A stretch of DNA of 64,000 nt. It comes from Chytridium lagenaria (taxonomy: Eukaryota; Chytridiomycota; Chytridiomycetes; Chytridiales; Chytridiaceae). Below the pieces are notes generated by a model. The model searched no databases. It was not told where the DNA came from and saw only the letters and a list, made by a program, of their open reading frames with translations. Shown here piece by piece: positions 23,937-35,697 of this stretch. The stretch is from positions 372,001 to 436,000 of the forward strand of contig JAHLKC010000009.1 in the NCBI GenBank assembly GCA_025449115.1. Reading direction: 5' to 3'. A program made the position numbers and the translations under genes. Each line of letters begins with the position of its first letter. The first letter of the stretch is position 1.

Positions 23937-24645
23937 GAGGGAGGTTTGGGATGATGAGGAGAGAAGGAAGTGGAGTAGTTTTTTTTGGTATAAAGGTATA
24001 TTATTTGGGAATGAGTAAGATGAGGATTTGAATGATTGCCCTTGATTTGGGCGTTGACGTAGAGCTAAGTTTAGATGAAGCTGTGGAAGTAGACACCTTG
24101 TTTTCCCCCCGTTTTAAATAACCGTACTTGAAACATAATAGATACACCTTTGTTAATCCATATTCTTTACTGAATTAAAACGTTCTCTTCTTTTTCGCGT
24201 TGAACATGATTCTGTATTTGACAACATACGAAAGACAACCGGGGAATAAGAGACCTTCTTCTTTTCATAAAATTTAACTGTCAATATCTCAGAGGGTGGC
24301 GATGTTTTGGAACCGAAGTGTCCGACGCTCTTTCTTAGATCATCTGCATACTCACCGGTGACTGTCGCTGCAGACGCGCATTTTATTTCTCTTAATGAGG
24401 CCGTCATCGCAGGAAAGTCTTACAAAGGTAGTCAGAGGTGCGACAGCAACATGCGCACACGAGAGAGTTTGTCACTTTCTTTGGCGTATCCTCGCCTCCT
24501 GCTTCGCCCTCTAAACAAACAAATTAGTAAATACGTGAGCCGTCCGTCAGTTTTCCACATCAAGCGTCGTCTCTCTCGGGAATTGTTTTACTTTTTTTAT
24601 TCTCTTGTATCTTTTAACACCCTTCCATCGGAGGAATAGATCGTG
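23937..24645. other. Intergenic region
   Basis: About 700 bp between the SH3 membrane protein and the DOMON gene. It carries only short ORFs in conflicting frames; no element was recognised. Confidence 0.45.
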
Positions 24646-25596
24646 ATGATGCCTTTGTCGAACATCAACAACAGCGCTTTTAGCACGCCTCTGCGCACCC
24701 TCATCTCACTCACCCTCCTTCTCCTATCCTCATCCATCGCCACTGTATCCGCACAGCAGCAATATGGTTTCTCTGACACTTCTGGTCTTGGCATCTCCTA
24801 CTCTGGCACCTTAAATCAAGACAATACTGCAACCCTCATCATCGCCGTGCCATCAACCGTCGCATGGGCAGGTCTAGGTTTCGGCTCGTCCATGACCGGC
24901 TCACCTATGATCGTAGCATGGATCACACCCCAAAACTCCATCATCGTGTCATCTCGTGACGGTACAGGGAGGCGTTCACCACCACCTTCATCAGACCAAT
25001 CCCTCGGCATAGCCTCCTCTTCCATCAACTCTGACGGTTCTTGGTCTGTCACCATCACACGATCCGCAGATGGTCTTTCCTCGGATCCAGCATCCTATAT
25101 TTGGGCCGCATCTACTGGTTCAAAGATATCATCATCGGATCGGTCGGCCGATATCACTTACCATGGTCCAAATTACGGAGCGCTTTCCGCTCAATTGTTT
25201 GCACCCGCACCTGAACCTGCACCTCCTACCGGCGACCCAGCACCTCCCCAAGAACCGTCTCCCTCTCCCATCGATGAACAGCCTCCAGTTACAGAGGCCA
25301 TCACCACGTTGGAAACCACCACCGAGGCACCCATTATAACCCCTACTGAAGACCTGTTTGAGACCACAGAATTGGAATCACCTGTCGTCGACACGGAGGC
25401 GCCCATCTTTGTGCAGGTCACAGAGACGGAAGAGTCTGTCATCTCTTTACTCTCTGTTCCGTCCCCTGCTTCTTCATATGTCCCTCTTTCATCTAAATTC
25501 GGTCAGAGTCTTTCGGGCTCCCTCAGATCCACATCGGGTTCACTCTTTGTCAGCGTTGTCGCCGGATGCCTTCTTGCCGTGCTGGTCGTGGCATGA
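24646..25596 (+). CDS. Secreted DOMON-domain protein, probable GPI anchor
   Basis: Single-exon gene. A signal peptide is visible (LISLTLLLLSSSIATVSAQ, cleavage after VSA). The DOMON fold (cellobiose-dehydrogenase cytochrome type) follows, with WAGLGFGSSMTGSPMIVAW and WSVTITRS, and a late His in ITYHGPNYG. In CDH cytochromes a Met and a His ligate haem b; M in SSMTG and the H in YHG are candidate ligands, not proven. After about residue 190 comes a Pro/Thr/Glu-rich stalk (PAPEPAPPTGDPAPP) and a hydrophobic end (LFVSVVAGCLLAVLVVA) after small residues, which fits a GPI signal. The start is the first ATG at 24646, followed by another ATG. A redox role at the cell surface is inferred from the family. 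Confidence 0.8.
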   Translation: MMPLSNINNSAFSTPLRTLISLTLLLLSSSIATVSAQQQYGFSDTSGLGISYSGTLNQDNTATLIIAVPSTVAWAGLGFGSSMTGSPMIVAWITPQNSIIVSSRDGTGRRSPPPSSDQSLGIASSSINSDGSWSVTITRSADGLSSDPASYIWAASTGSKISSSDRSADITYHGPNYGALSAQLFAPAPEPAPPTGDPAPPQEPSPSPIDEQPPVTEAITTLETTTEAPIITPTEDLFETTELESPVVDTEAPIFVQVTETEESVISLLSVPSPASSYVPLSSKFGQSLSGSLRSTSGSLFVSVVAGCLLAVLVVA

Positions 25597-26470
25597 TCTA
25601 TTTCTTTCTGTATACTCCTCATTCTAGGTTCCGTTGACCGAAACTTGAGAATCTCTATTCTTTTCTTTCCCTTCGTCGTTTTTTTTTTTTTTTGGGTGTT
25701 TTTTTCTCTTAGATTCCGTTGACCGGAACAAGAAAATCACATTGGTTATTCTGTTATAATCCCGATTCCTTTCCTTTCCTTTCTTTTTTATATCACACCT
25801 TTTCGTTTTTTAAATTGTAGACTATACACTTTTGATAAGCCTCTATGTAATCCGTCGTGAAATCACTATACTCTCTCGGCACCCTTTAAGCTTTAAACAG
25901 GCTTCCTCCCTTCTATTCTTTAAACATGGGGGGTGGGGGAGGAACGGCTGGATCCGTTATCCCTCTTCCGCCCCCTCTTTCTCCATTTCCTACATCAATA
26001 TTTGGAGGAACGCAAAATATCCTAAGCGCCTTTTCACTAGAATAGAATAAGTTTGATTATGAAAATGCTTGTAGTCGACGCTTTCTGCTTGCACCCAAGT
26101 TCCCTCTGCTTTCTTTAGATAGTAAGATCCTCTTCTGGCTAAAATGATTTAAAAAGGGTGCGGTTTTGTTTATTTTATCCTTGAATTCAGGGTCATGGAA
26201 GAACCTCTTAATTATAAACCAAGTTGTTTCTGTTTTCAAAAAAGTACTCAAGGTACGAACTAAATTCACTTTTAAACAATCCTTTTTATTTCGCTCTTCA
26301 TTCCCAATCTCATCAAATCAACATGCAAAGAGAATGAAGGAAGAAACATTATTTTTCTCAGAAAACAAGGAATATGCCTGCCTCCCTCCAATACAAGAAA
26401 AAATAATTCAAAACAAAACTAAACGGAAATGGTCATTGTGACCAAAAAGCGTCGATATGCAAAAGATAAA
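25597..26470. other. Convergent intergenic region
   Basis: Between two convergent 3' ends. Near 25628-25655 and 25713-25740 a segment of about 28 bp is repeated (TTCCGTTGACCGAAAC and TTCCGTTGACCGGAAC); the second copy contains an inverted repeat TTCCG-ttgac-CGGAA. T15 lies between them. No gene was found. Confidence 0.5.
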
Positions 26471-27343
26471 TCACTTGGCGAGAGCCTTAGCGAGGTCCTA
26501 TTTTTATCAAAGCAACATAATACAATTAAACCCAACATATTAGTTCCCCTTTCATCATCGAAAAAATCCAAACAAGAAAACAATAAAGACAAAAAACTCG
26601 CTCTCTCACCTCAAGCGCCTCCCTCTTCTTGTACTTAGAGTCCTCGATAACGTTGGGCGTGTTCTCGCCGCTCGCAAAGTCCGACACAAACTCGACAAAA
26701 GTGCCGTTGGTGTGGGTAACGGACTTCAACTTGAGGGTGTGGTACGCGGCGAGGACCTGAGCGGGAGGGTTGGACTCAATCACCTCGTAGGTGACCGAGT
26801 GCTCAAGATCGGAGAGCTCGAGAACGCGGTACTTTTGGACTGCAGAACGCGTTGTAAGTCAAAAGTAAATACATGTATGGTCATATTATGATCAGAAATG
26901 ACATGGGCAGAACTTAGGAAGCAATGCAAATGAAAATGTCGGAAAGGGATTACACACCTGCACCGTCCTTGAAGGTGACCTTGCGAATAGAACCAACTGT
27001 ATTCGAAATTATTAGATACATAAAGAAACACGCCAATCTTTGCTCAAGGAATGACAAAACAAAATAACAACGCCAAAAAAAAAATAGGTAAATAAAGTTG
27101 AAACACTCAAAGAAAAAAACTCACCGGCATCGGGATATCCCTCAACTTCGACGTTCTTGACAGCGTTCCAGAAGGGGAAGGTGACCTGTAGAAGTGCGGT
27201 ATTAGAATAGGGGGTTTCTAGAATGAATTTGGCATAAACAAAGAAAAGAGAAAAAAAAAATAACTCACCGGCCTCACATGCTTCCACACAGCATCGAGAG
27301 GGGCGTCGTAAACCCTGGACTCGCTAATACGGGAGACGGACAT
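26471..27343 (-). CDS. Small SRPBCC (Bet v1/START-fold) protein
   Basis: A protein of 143 residues from five exons: 27269-27343, 27125-27185, 26958-26996, 26610-26839 and 26471-26497. All junctions are GT-AG and in phase. The pattern SRVYDAPLDAVWKHVRPVTF, then NVEVEGYPDAVGSIRKVTFK, EHSVTYEVIESNPP, and a basic C-terminal helix is that of the polyketide cyclase/SRPBCC hydrophobic-pocket fold. Such proteins bind small hydrophobic ligands; the ligand is unknown. The frame is intact throughout, unlike many neighbours. It stands alone without a functional neighbour. Confidence 0.8.
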
Positions 27344-28388
27344 TATTTTGAAGTGGAGGGGTTTAAGTAAAACTTGTTGTAGATTGTAAAAGTCTATAGC
27401 GGAGGATGAGAGACATTAGTATTCAAAGTATAATGTTTTGATTGTAAGAAACTACAAAAGGTATTTAAAATGAAAGTGAAACAGTGCTGTCTGCAAAGTG
27501 ATGTATCTGCAATCGCGTTTCCAGCCCTAAACCCAGTATTCTAAGCCGAAAATGCAATCCAGTTGTTGAAGTTCCAAAAGAGTATACCAACTTGTTACAT
27601 GGCCAGCTCGTTTCTTCAAAAGACGCGCACGACGGCCATGCGAACGAATTTAAAATGCAAAAGCCAGCTCATCGAACCCCACCAAGCCAAAAACAGACCG
27701 CTTAACATCAACAGTAGTCATATTATACATTGGGCATAATGGATGGAAGTTAGATGGAATGTGATGATATGGTAATAAAGGGGGTCTCTGCAGTCATTGA
27801 TGAGGTGCCCTGCTTCTCCTCCCATCCAGCCCCTCCTTCTTGCTTAGCTGAAAGCATTGACCAGCCTTAGAAAGTACCATCTCAGCCCATGAAGGGTATC
27901 TCATGAACATCGATGCTAACTCGTCGCGCGAAAGAGCAAGTGACAGTAGATTGGGATGTCGCTTCATACCTGTCGGGTCAGGAACCAAGCTCAAAGTTGT
28001 TGATGCAAAAAATTCGAGAACAATTTCCTTGGGCTTAGTGATGATACTTTTGAGTTTGGGCGATTATTGGGATAACGCGGAGAGTAACGAGGGGTTTTTT
28101 CAACAGGAAAAATGGGAATAGAAATGAAAATATGATTTAGCGCATCAAACCCCGCGAGAGGTCAGATAACTTTTCGTGAATATGTATGAGGCAGCAAAAA
28201 GTAAACGGGGCCAAAATAAAGGTGAAGAACAAATGATACAAGAAAAACGAATTCGCTGCAAAGAGAATGGATGGCAAAGACCATGTTCAAACGAAGCGAT
28301 CATCATCTGAATAAAAAGTAGTAATGAGGTCATGCGATGTCATCGTTGCTGGACGAATAGCCACTTTCAGCGAGCAGCAATTGGAAAT
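27344..28388. other. Intergenic region
   Basis: About 1 kb containing the promoter of the SRPBCC gene and the 3' flank of the Ser-rich gene. Short ORFs (27794-27994 minus, 27903-28121 plus) overlap and have no recognisable domain. Confidence 0.45.
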
Positions 28389-29920
28389 CTAACTGCCTCT
28401 TTTCTCCTGCCTTATCCTCTTATCGACAACCGCAGAACCCACTTTCAAGTCCGCAACCATCCCTACAGAAATCTCTTCCCCACCAACCTCCCACCTAACT
28501 TTCCCACGCGTGACAGCCATATCATCATGCACCATCTCAACGTCTTCATCTTTTCTCCTTCCAACCTCCAATCTCAGATTCGATTTGGGTATCTCCCTGC
28601 CCGTCTTAGTCGTTCTTGATTTCTTGGATACTTTTTTCTGCAATGATGCATCAGGACTTCCAATGATACCACCAAGAACCTGTCCAAGAGATGGAACTGG
28701 GTCGATGATCCTCGGGTTTTTGATGGGCGAGATGAAAGGCGAATTCGCGTACAGGGACACGCTGAGAAAGTGGACGAATGCTGCGGCAAGTTTCTTTGAA
28801 GATAGTTGGAAAAGAGCTCGTTCGACCTCTACAATTATTGCAAAAGGTGAAGAGAAAAGGTGTCAGTAAATAAAAAACGTCTAATAGAAAAAATAATAAT
28901 TGAGAGCTGAACAAAATAACGTTTCTATAAAGAAATCAGGATTTTACCAAATCGCATCCTCGGTAACCCAGTCACAGCATCAATATATCTTCCAACAGGC
29001 CCTTTAAATGTTCTTGCTGCGGGGACCTTGGGCCGTGGTCTTAAAAATGCAGGTAAAATAGCACCTTTTGATGCATTAACATTTGCCGACGGCACCAAGT
29101 TAGGCTCCACTGCGAGATCAAGCCCTCTTCTACGGTGACGTTCCAGGTCCTGATCTCGCCGCGTTGCGTCTGAACTAGAGCGGGATCTCGATCGTTGGTT
29201 CGTAGAACGTGTGCTTTTCTTATGTTCGAATAGAGATGCAAGGGAAGTGGACGATGTGCATGGGTCTGTTGAAGAATCTTGGTTGGATTTTGAAAGTGGT
29301 ACCATATCACGGCTCAGACGATCACTTTCAGACAGGGAGTGAGGGAGAGTCGAGGACGGTGGTGTACAATGTAGAGTGTTGGCACGCCGCCTAAACAGCG
29401 AAATGGAAATGGCACGTTCCGATTTTTCGATGGGACCTGTTGGTGTCGATGTGTCTACGGAAAACCCAGAGCTCGTGTTAATGGTAGAGGAGGGCGAAGT
29501 AGTATTTGTTGACAAGAATGATGATGAAGGAGATGAGGAAGACGACGATATGCCGGGTGATGATGAAGATCGTTGCATAGCAAGCGACCGTAAAAAGGAT
29601 GGCGACTGATCCTTAATCAATATTGCAGGAGAGGAAAAACTTTTCTGGTGCTCAAAGTAGCAATGGGCTTTGCAGTACTAGCATCGCGATCAAAGGAGTC
29701 TTGACTTTCTTCTGCAAGAGGGGCTGACGATCCCCACCAATTTAAGCGCCATGTCGAGCTCTTCTTTTCGAGCAGATTGAGGTGAAAGTGGAGGCACGTT
29801 AGCGGAGCTTGAGGCATCATCAGGGACATCGGAAGAAGGGCATGGAGGGGGTGAGGAATTGTTGGAAGAAGGATTTGAAGGGGACGTCCTCCAAGATGAG
29901 AATGATCTCTTGGACTGCAT
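28389..29920 (-). CDS. Ser-rich protein of unknown function
   Basis: Not recognised. The start MQSKRSFSSWRTSP is at 29920. The N-terminal two thirds are Ser/Pro-rich and disordered (QRSSSSPGISSSSSSPSSS), with an Arg/Ser patch (TRSTNQRSRSRSSSDATRR). A better-ordered end follows: FKGPVGRYIDAVTGLPRMRF, then after an intron (about 28840-28955, GTAAAA to TTGTAG) VERALFQLSSKKLAAAFVHF and LSVSLYANSPFISPI. A frame slip occurs near 29735 and another join near 29640 is unclear. It could be a nuclear or trafficking regulator; nothing in the sequence decides. Confidence 0.55.
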
Positions 29921-31231
29921 TATAAAACTGCACACTCTACGGTGTCAGATTGGAGGTGCGATAAGTGGTAGGAGGTGTGAGGTCTTTCAGTTAGCCTTAG
30001 GCAGCTAAATGGGGATAAGACCGTGTTGACTCTGCTGATGCTTCCCTTCGCAGGTGCCAGTTAAACCGTTTGCTGTATCCTTAAAGAACTTATTTATTTT
30101 CTTTCCTTTCTAATAATAATCGTTTTCGAATTGATTACGGAAGAAGGCAATAAAGAAGTTTAATCTAAAATGAAGGAGGAGGAAGCCTCTCACAAAATCG
30201 TCATCCCTCTCCTGTCCCTTCATCATTTCACAAATTCATTTCACATGTAATGATCAAGCAAGAAAGACAGCCATGCTGTGGACATTTGATTTGGCCTTTT
30301 CTCGCAAGTGTTTTTGTGTGCAGGTACAGTGAGCAGGACAAGCACCCACTTGGGCCATCGACCTGCGCTTGTATTTAAAATCCCCACGGCCACGGGGCTG
30401 TTAATAATTTCACTAAAATGAATTTTAAAGGTGATAACAACATTCCACAACCCCAGCCAACCTACAACCTATTACCAACTAAATAATTCCAAATTCCAAA
30501 CAACCACATCGGATCTTCTCTGTGTCTCACAAATCGATCCAAGGCTGGAATAATAGTGAAATGGGCAGTGACGCAGTGGTAAAATAATAAAATAATAAGC
30601 GAGGTCCGAAGCAGGCTTTATTTTCGATAATAAAAAAAATATGTTTATCGTGATGCTTTCTTTCAGCGTGTGGGCTTAAATAAATTGATTGCAAACTAAA
30701 AGATTGAATCAAGACATCAACAAAATCTCCATCACAAACGAGTTCAGGACTTCAAGTAGCCCAATATGCACTCGATACTGTGGGATAGGCAATGGAAGCA
30801 AAGTGCTGGCGATATTAATGTGAGTTGAGAAGGGTAAAACACTACAATCATGTTAGATCGAAGATCGGATTCGAGAAAGGCACCTTTGACTCTGGGAACA
30901 CTTCCGAACGAAATATGCATTCCGTCAAGTGAGTACCGAGCCGATGAGAACGCCGCGGCCGTCCTGGTCAATACATTGTAATAACAATTCCCTTACACCC
31001 GCGATCACCGGTAACTTGGTGAAAACCCGTCTCAGGCTCGTCCATAATGGTCAGAACTCTGTCCCTCCTTTTTATATTGAAGCAAGGATCGGAGAGGGAA
31101 TGATCTTTGGGGTCTCTTACTACCCGAAATGAAGACTTAAACAACTTAGGTCTTAGAGTCAAACGAATTTCGAATGACCTGAAAGGTAGAAGGTAGGTAT
31201 TGGCATCAAGATCTGAGCCACTTTAACACTC
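29921..31231. other. Intergenic region
   Basis: About 1.3 kb without a supported gene. Short ORFs on the minus strand at 30744-30971 and 30968-31162 have no domain. Confidence 0.4.
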
Positions 31232-31681
31232 TTGACGCGTGGGTTCACGATGGAAAGGGAAAGTGGCTTTGACGGTCCGATATTGTGCAAGCTCGTAGGC
31301 ATCTTCGATGTACTTCAACAGTTCGACAAACTCCAACGCCTGTGTGAAAGGGTGCCGGAAGCGAATCTTGGAAGTTTCGGCTCCAAAGCATGGAAGGAGC
31401 TCTTAAATGCCTTCATCGAATCCTTTCGGCGAGATCATCTAGCATCATATGTGGATGTGTCCAACTTTTCGAAATTCTACAATATGCCAACAAGCGCTAG
31501 ACACCAGCAGTTCAAGGAAAGTTTTGAGGATATATATGGTATCGCTAGTTTAATCCAGTTGAGAATTTCAGGCTGCAAACCGTCCACTGAGGCTTTTGGT
31601 AAAGTTTTGATCGACCAACATGCTCCAAGCAAAGACAACCGACTAAGAGATCAAAAAAAAAAACAACAAGAAAAACAGTAG
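31232..31681 (+). CDS. Hypothetical ORF, 149 residues
   Basis: Open frame without introns, starting MTRGFTMERESGFDGPILCK. Composition looks like a folded helical protein (FDVLQQFDKLQRLCERVPEA, AWKELLNAFIESFRRDHLAS, FEDIYGIASLIQLRISGCKP) with a basic tail ending in a run of K and Q. I do not recognise the family. It may be a complete small gene, the last exon of a larger one, or a relic. It ends 293 bp before the next plus-strand gene. Confidence 0.4.
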   Translation: MTRGFTMERESGFDGPILCKLVGIFDVLQQFDKLQRLCERVPEANLGSFGSKAWKELLNAFIESFRRDHLASYVDVSNFSKFYNMPTSARHQQFKESFEDIYGIASLIQLRISGCKPSTEAFGKVLIDQHAPSKDNRLRDQKKKQQEKQ

Positions 31682-31973
31682 TCCTGTATTGTCACCCAGT
31701 AGAGATCCGAGCGTCAATTCAACTCATGCCTTCCCGTCGCTTGCTTCGAGAATGAACGTCGAACGTTGATGGATGGATGGTCCTATAGGAACAGGCTCCA
31801 AATTTCTCAATAGACAATTCAAGCCCAAATTCAGCCTGCATTCTGACTTGTCACTCAAAACTCAACCACCAATCCACCCAACGTCCATCCCTCAGAAGAA
31901 TAGGAATCTTTTGCTTCAACTCAAACCCACCACCAGCACACGTACGCACACGTATCAAGCATACTATTGAAAG

Positions 31974-33009
31974 ATGGCTAGAAGACGAAAGAAGCAAGTG
32001 ACCGTAAAGAAGGGCAGGAAGAAACCTACTGCGTCGTCTGCGGCAAAGGGATCATCAGCACCTACAGGCAGCATGCCACCGTTGTCCCCAACTCTCTCAA
32101 GAAACTCGTCCCCGTCTCCAACTCTCTCAAATAGAACTTCATCACCAAATGAAACATCTGCGCCGGTCATCAACTCGACTACAGTGGCCACCCCGTTGTC
32201 CCCACAACTCCCTTCGGAGACGATCGTCATCTCACAGCCCACTGTTCTTGGTCCCCAGTCTACTGCGAGCGATAAGATACGCCTCGACACAAGCTCTTTC
32301 TCCTTGTACTCAAGAAGCAGCTCGCCTGAGCCTGCAGGGTACTCTAGTCCAACCCATCCAAAAGTTGGTTCTCACTTGGGCAGGTTTGACTCATCTTCCT
32401 TTGGTGGAAGAGTCGCTCTGCCGAAGACAACTGCACGCAAAAGACCTATTGATATGGACGAGGATCGTGTTCCTGGAGAGAATAGTGCCATTAAAGAAAT
32501 TAAGACCGTCAAGCCCACTGTGGTCTTTCCACCAAGACGGCAGGGTCTTCGATCCTCTGCTAAAGAAAAAGATGATGAAATCATGGGTAAGACTGGTATA
32601 TATCGATTTAAATCTAATCATCTTTTAGCTGATAGAACCGACATCTTTGGTTCTGGTCAGGGCTTTGTGACCAAGTCATTTTCTAAGCGGAAAAGCGGGG
32701 AGGACGAGACTGAAGTATACGAAGAGGACTATGAGGCTCGCGGCCGACCTGCAAAGAGGTCCCGGTCAAAAGTAGAAGAGGAAGATGTGAAAAGGTTCAT
32801 TATATCTGGCGAAGTGTTAAGGTCGAGACCAGGTCGGGGATTGGGAATGACGAAGCCGGACCGATGGGTCAAAAGGACTGTCATTTTGGTAAAACTTGTT
32901 ACTTTTGCTTTACTTGTTCAGATCATGATTATAACATCAAGACACTAACATTATTTTATAGTCCGAGTCATTCCAGTGCACCCGTCTCGACTTGCTTGGA
33001 TTTTACTGA
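31974..33009 (+). CDS. Basic, Ser-rich probable nuclear protein
   Basis: Three exons (31974-32586, 32629-32888, 32962-33009) code 306 residues with clean GT-AG junctions and an unbroken frame. The start MARRRKKQVTVKKGRKKP is a strong basic stretch and probable nuclear signal. The middle is Ser/Pro/Thr-rich and disordered. Later there are basic clusters (TARKRPIDMDED, RGRPAKRSRSKVEEED) and the short end SESFQCTRLDLLGFY. No domain was recognised. A 42-nt intron separates the first two exons. Confidence 0.7.
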
Positions 33010-33575
33010 ACATAATCATGAAGCTACAAGACTGAATACCCTTCGTGTCCCATTGTCCATTATTCTAATTTTCTTATCATTTATCACAAGCGTTTATTCA
33101 CTCTCTTTGTTGATACTTATATAAGCCCTCTTCCCCCAAACCCCCTCCCCATTCATTTTCGAATTCGCATTCAATACACAAATTTAGAAAATTCTTAAAT
33201 ACATATCTTTGAAAAGTGATGCATATGGACATTGTACCGAACCTACACTTTATAATTTCTAGCACCTAAGCATTTATCATTCGATATTCTACATATGCAT
33301 TTAAGGAAAACACACCTGTTTTTTTCCTTAATCTTTTGCTCTGCTTTTCCCACTCTGACTTTACAAATTCTACAAACCATCTCGCTTCAAAGTAGGTCGA
33401 AGTCATTTTGTTGTAGTCTAAGGAAAATCACGCACAAAATTTGAATTGAATATAAAGCGCCTTTATCTACTTCACTTTCAGTAAAACGTTCGTCTAATGT
33501 TCAAGTACATTATTTAACAGTACATAGAATTTCCAAAGTTTTATCTCAACAAACATTTAAACCGTCTCATCATTT
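33010..33575. other. Convergent 3' intergenic region
   Basis: AT-rich sequence between the convergent ends of the Ser-rich nuclear protein and the decarboxylase. Nothing but UTR-like sequence was seen. Confidence 0.5.
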
Positions 33576-35697
33576 TTACTCCCTTGCCTTCCTCCTCTCC
33601 TCCACAACCTCCTCAGCAATCTTCTTGATAACCTCAAAAGCCCTATTAACATGCTCATCCGTCGTCGCCGGGCTTCCACTCACAAATCGAATCACATCCT
33701 GTCCAAGCACAATAGTGTGCGTCAAGAAAAGGGTACCTTCAGCATTGATCCTAGAATGAACTTCCTTGGTGATAAGGTTGGCTTCGGCGTCAACAGCGTC
33801 TGCGGGAGTGGAAGAATGAGGAAGAACTTGGAAAGTGATGAGGGCAAAATTTGGGCCGGTGGTGAGACGGAAAAGATTGGGAAGGGAGGTGACGTGTTTG
33901 GTCATGAGGTGGGCTTGCGCGACATGCTGCATTAATAGGATTTTAGGAATAAATAGAGGATCCCCATTCGGTGCTATCTGCATCGTCCTTACCTTTCGAA
34001 TGTGTTCACGAATGCCAGTCAAACCGTAACTTCTCATAACAAACCAGATTTTGAGAGATCTGAAGCGTCTTCCAAGAGGCAACCTAGAAAGATATAAAAA
34101 TATTATCAATATAATTTCAGTTACAGAAATGGTTTGAAACTTACTGCCAGTCACGATAGTCAGTCACAAGGCCGCTGTCGGACTGTGGGTTGCGAAGGTA
34201 AGCGGGTGTAATGGAAAGAGCGTTGAGAAGATACTTTCGCTTCTTTACCCTATATAATATATATCAGTTTTAGAAGATGCAACACGCAAAACGTTTTTTT
34301 AAAAAAAGGATGTATGAAGACAAATGACCTTTAGAGATCACTTACCACATAGGCGAACAATCAAAGTTAGTCAACATCCACTTATGCATATTAAAATCAA
34401 AAGAATCCACCCCCTCAACGCCAGCCATATGTTCCTTAAACTCTTCACAAACAAGCGCAGACCCAGCCCAAGCCGCATCAATATGCACCCAAATATCAGT
34501 GTCCTTAACAGCCTCAACGATCTCCGGAATGGCATCAGTAGCTCCAGTAGAGGTCGTTCCAATGGTTGCGGTGATGAAGAACGGGATGAGACCTTTGGCG
34601 TTGTCCTCTGCGATGGCTTGGCGAACGGCATCACCGCGGAGACGCTGATTCTTGTCGGCGGCAATTTTGCGGAAGCGGACATTGCAATCATGGAAGCCTT
34701 TTGGGTGCAAGAATGGGTCTAAATTGAAGAGAAATAAATAGTGGTTATTTTTTGCCAAAGCTCAAGACATCAACAGAGTTATGCTGATATGAAGAGAATA
34801 ATGCGATATCTTTGTTATACCTCCGAAGAGCCGTAAGCAATGAGCCTGGATTGAAGATCCCTGGTGCTATCATCAGTCAAACCCCCCCTTTCTTGTAGTC
34901 TGTCCATAACTCTCTGTCTGGCTGCAATCAGTGCGACGCAACAGCCTCAGATGCAGTTCCCTGGATAACACCACCCCCATCGCCCTTGGAAAGGAAAGAT
35001 TCGTCTAAACCGATAGCTTTGCCCATCCAGTCGAGAACAATCGTCTCAAGCTCGGTACAAGAAGGTGAAGTCTGCCAGTTGAATCTGAGCATAGACAAGT
35101 TAGATGAGGAAAGTACGATGAGACATACCCGATACAAGACACCATGCTTGAGTACATATCTCCAAGAATACTTGGGTATGATGAGCCGCTTGGGAAGAAA
35201 GCAAAGAAGTTGGGATGCTGCCTATGAATAACAGAAACCGAACAAAACTATCAGAACCTCGTGTAATAAAGCTTGACGATATATGGTGGGCTTTACCAGT
35301 GAGTTATGCCTGAATGCAATCAATGCATAATCGCATAGTATTGCGATCGGGGTGTTGACAAGCAATGCATCAGTATCGAGATAAATGACACAACTACCCT
35401 ATCTTAACGCACCTTGCATGATCTTGGTCTCAAAGTCTTCAGCAATGAGTTCAAACGATTCCGGATTCTCAGGAGCCTCTGTGGGCAACAGCTTTGCCAA
35501 AATATCCTGGTTCTACATTCGACAGCACTGCATGCAAGCATCATCAGTATTTGCATGAGCAAATAAATCGGCAGAGGTGAGATCAGAGTCAAAAGAATTT
35601 GCACATTCTAACCTCGTTGCTCATCAAGCGTCTCATAATATTTGGCGATGCGCTCGACCGTTGCATGACCCCACTTTCTGAATTCGTCGGCGTTCAT
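33576..35697 (-). CDS. PLP-dependent aromatic-L-amino-acid decarboxylase (group II)
   Basis: Group II pyridoxal-phosphate decarboxylase of the DOPA/tryptophan/tyrosine type. The N-terminus is MNADEFRKWGHATVERIAKY, followed by LAKLLPTEAPENPESFELIA, ITHWQHPNFFAFFPSGSSYP, and ELETIVLDWMGKAIGLDESF. The cofactor region has THSCTQKAS (the usual QAHSS site), WVHIDAAWAGSAL with the PLP-contacting Asp, and FNMHKWMLTNFDCSPMW with the Schiff-base Lys. The C-terminus ends RFVSGSPATTDEHVNRAFE and so on to the stop at 33576. A 13-nt micro-exon (35297-35309) codes ITHW. Two one-base frame breaks, near 34686 and 34930, are exposed by homology. The product is probably an aromatic amine such as tryptamine or tyramine; the substrate cannot be read from sequence. 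Confidence 0.9.
35297..35309 (-). other. 13-nt micro-exon in decarboxylase gene
   Basis: The minus strand reads ATTCAG, then GCATAACTCACTG, then GTAAAG. The 13 nt supply the invariant Ile-Thr-His-Trp of group II decarboxylases, and flanking exons end MQG and begin QHPNFFAFF. Without the micro-exon the motif would be absent. Confidence 0.75.
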
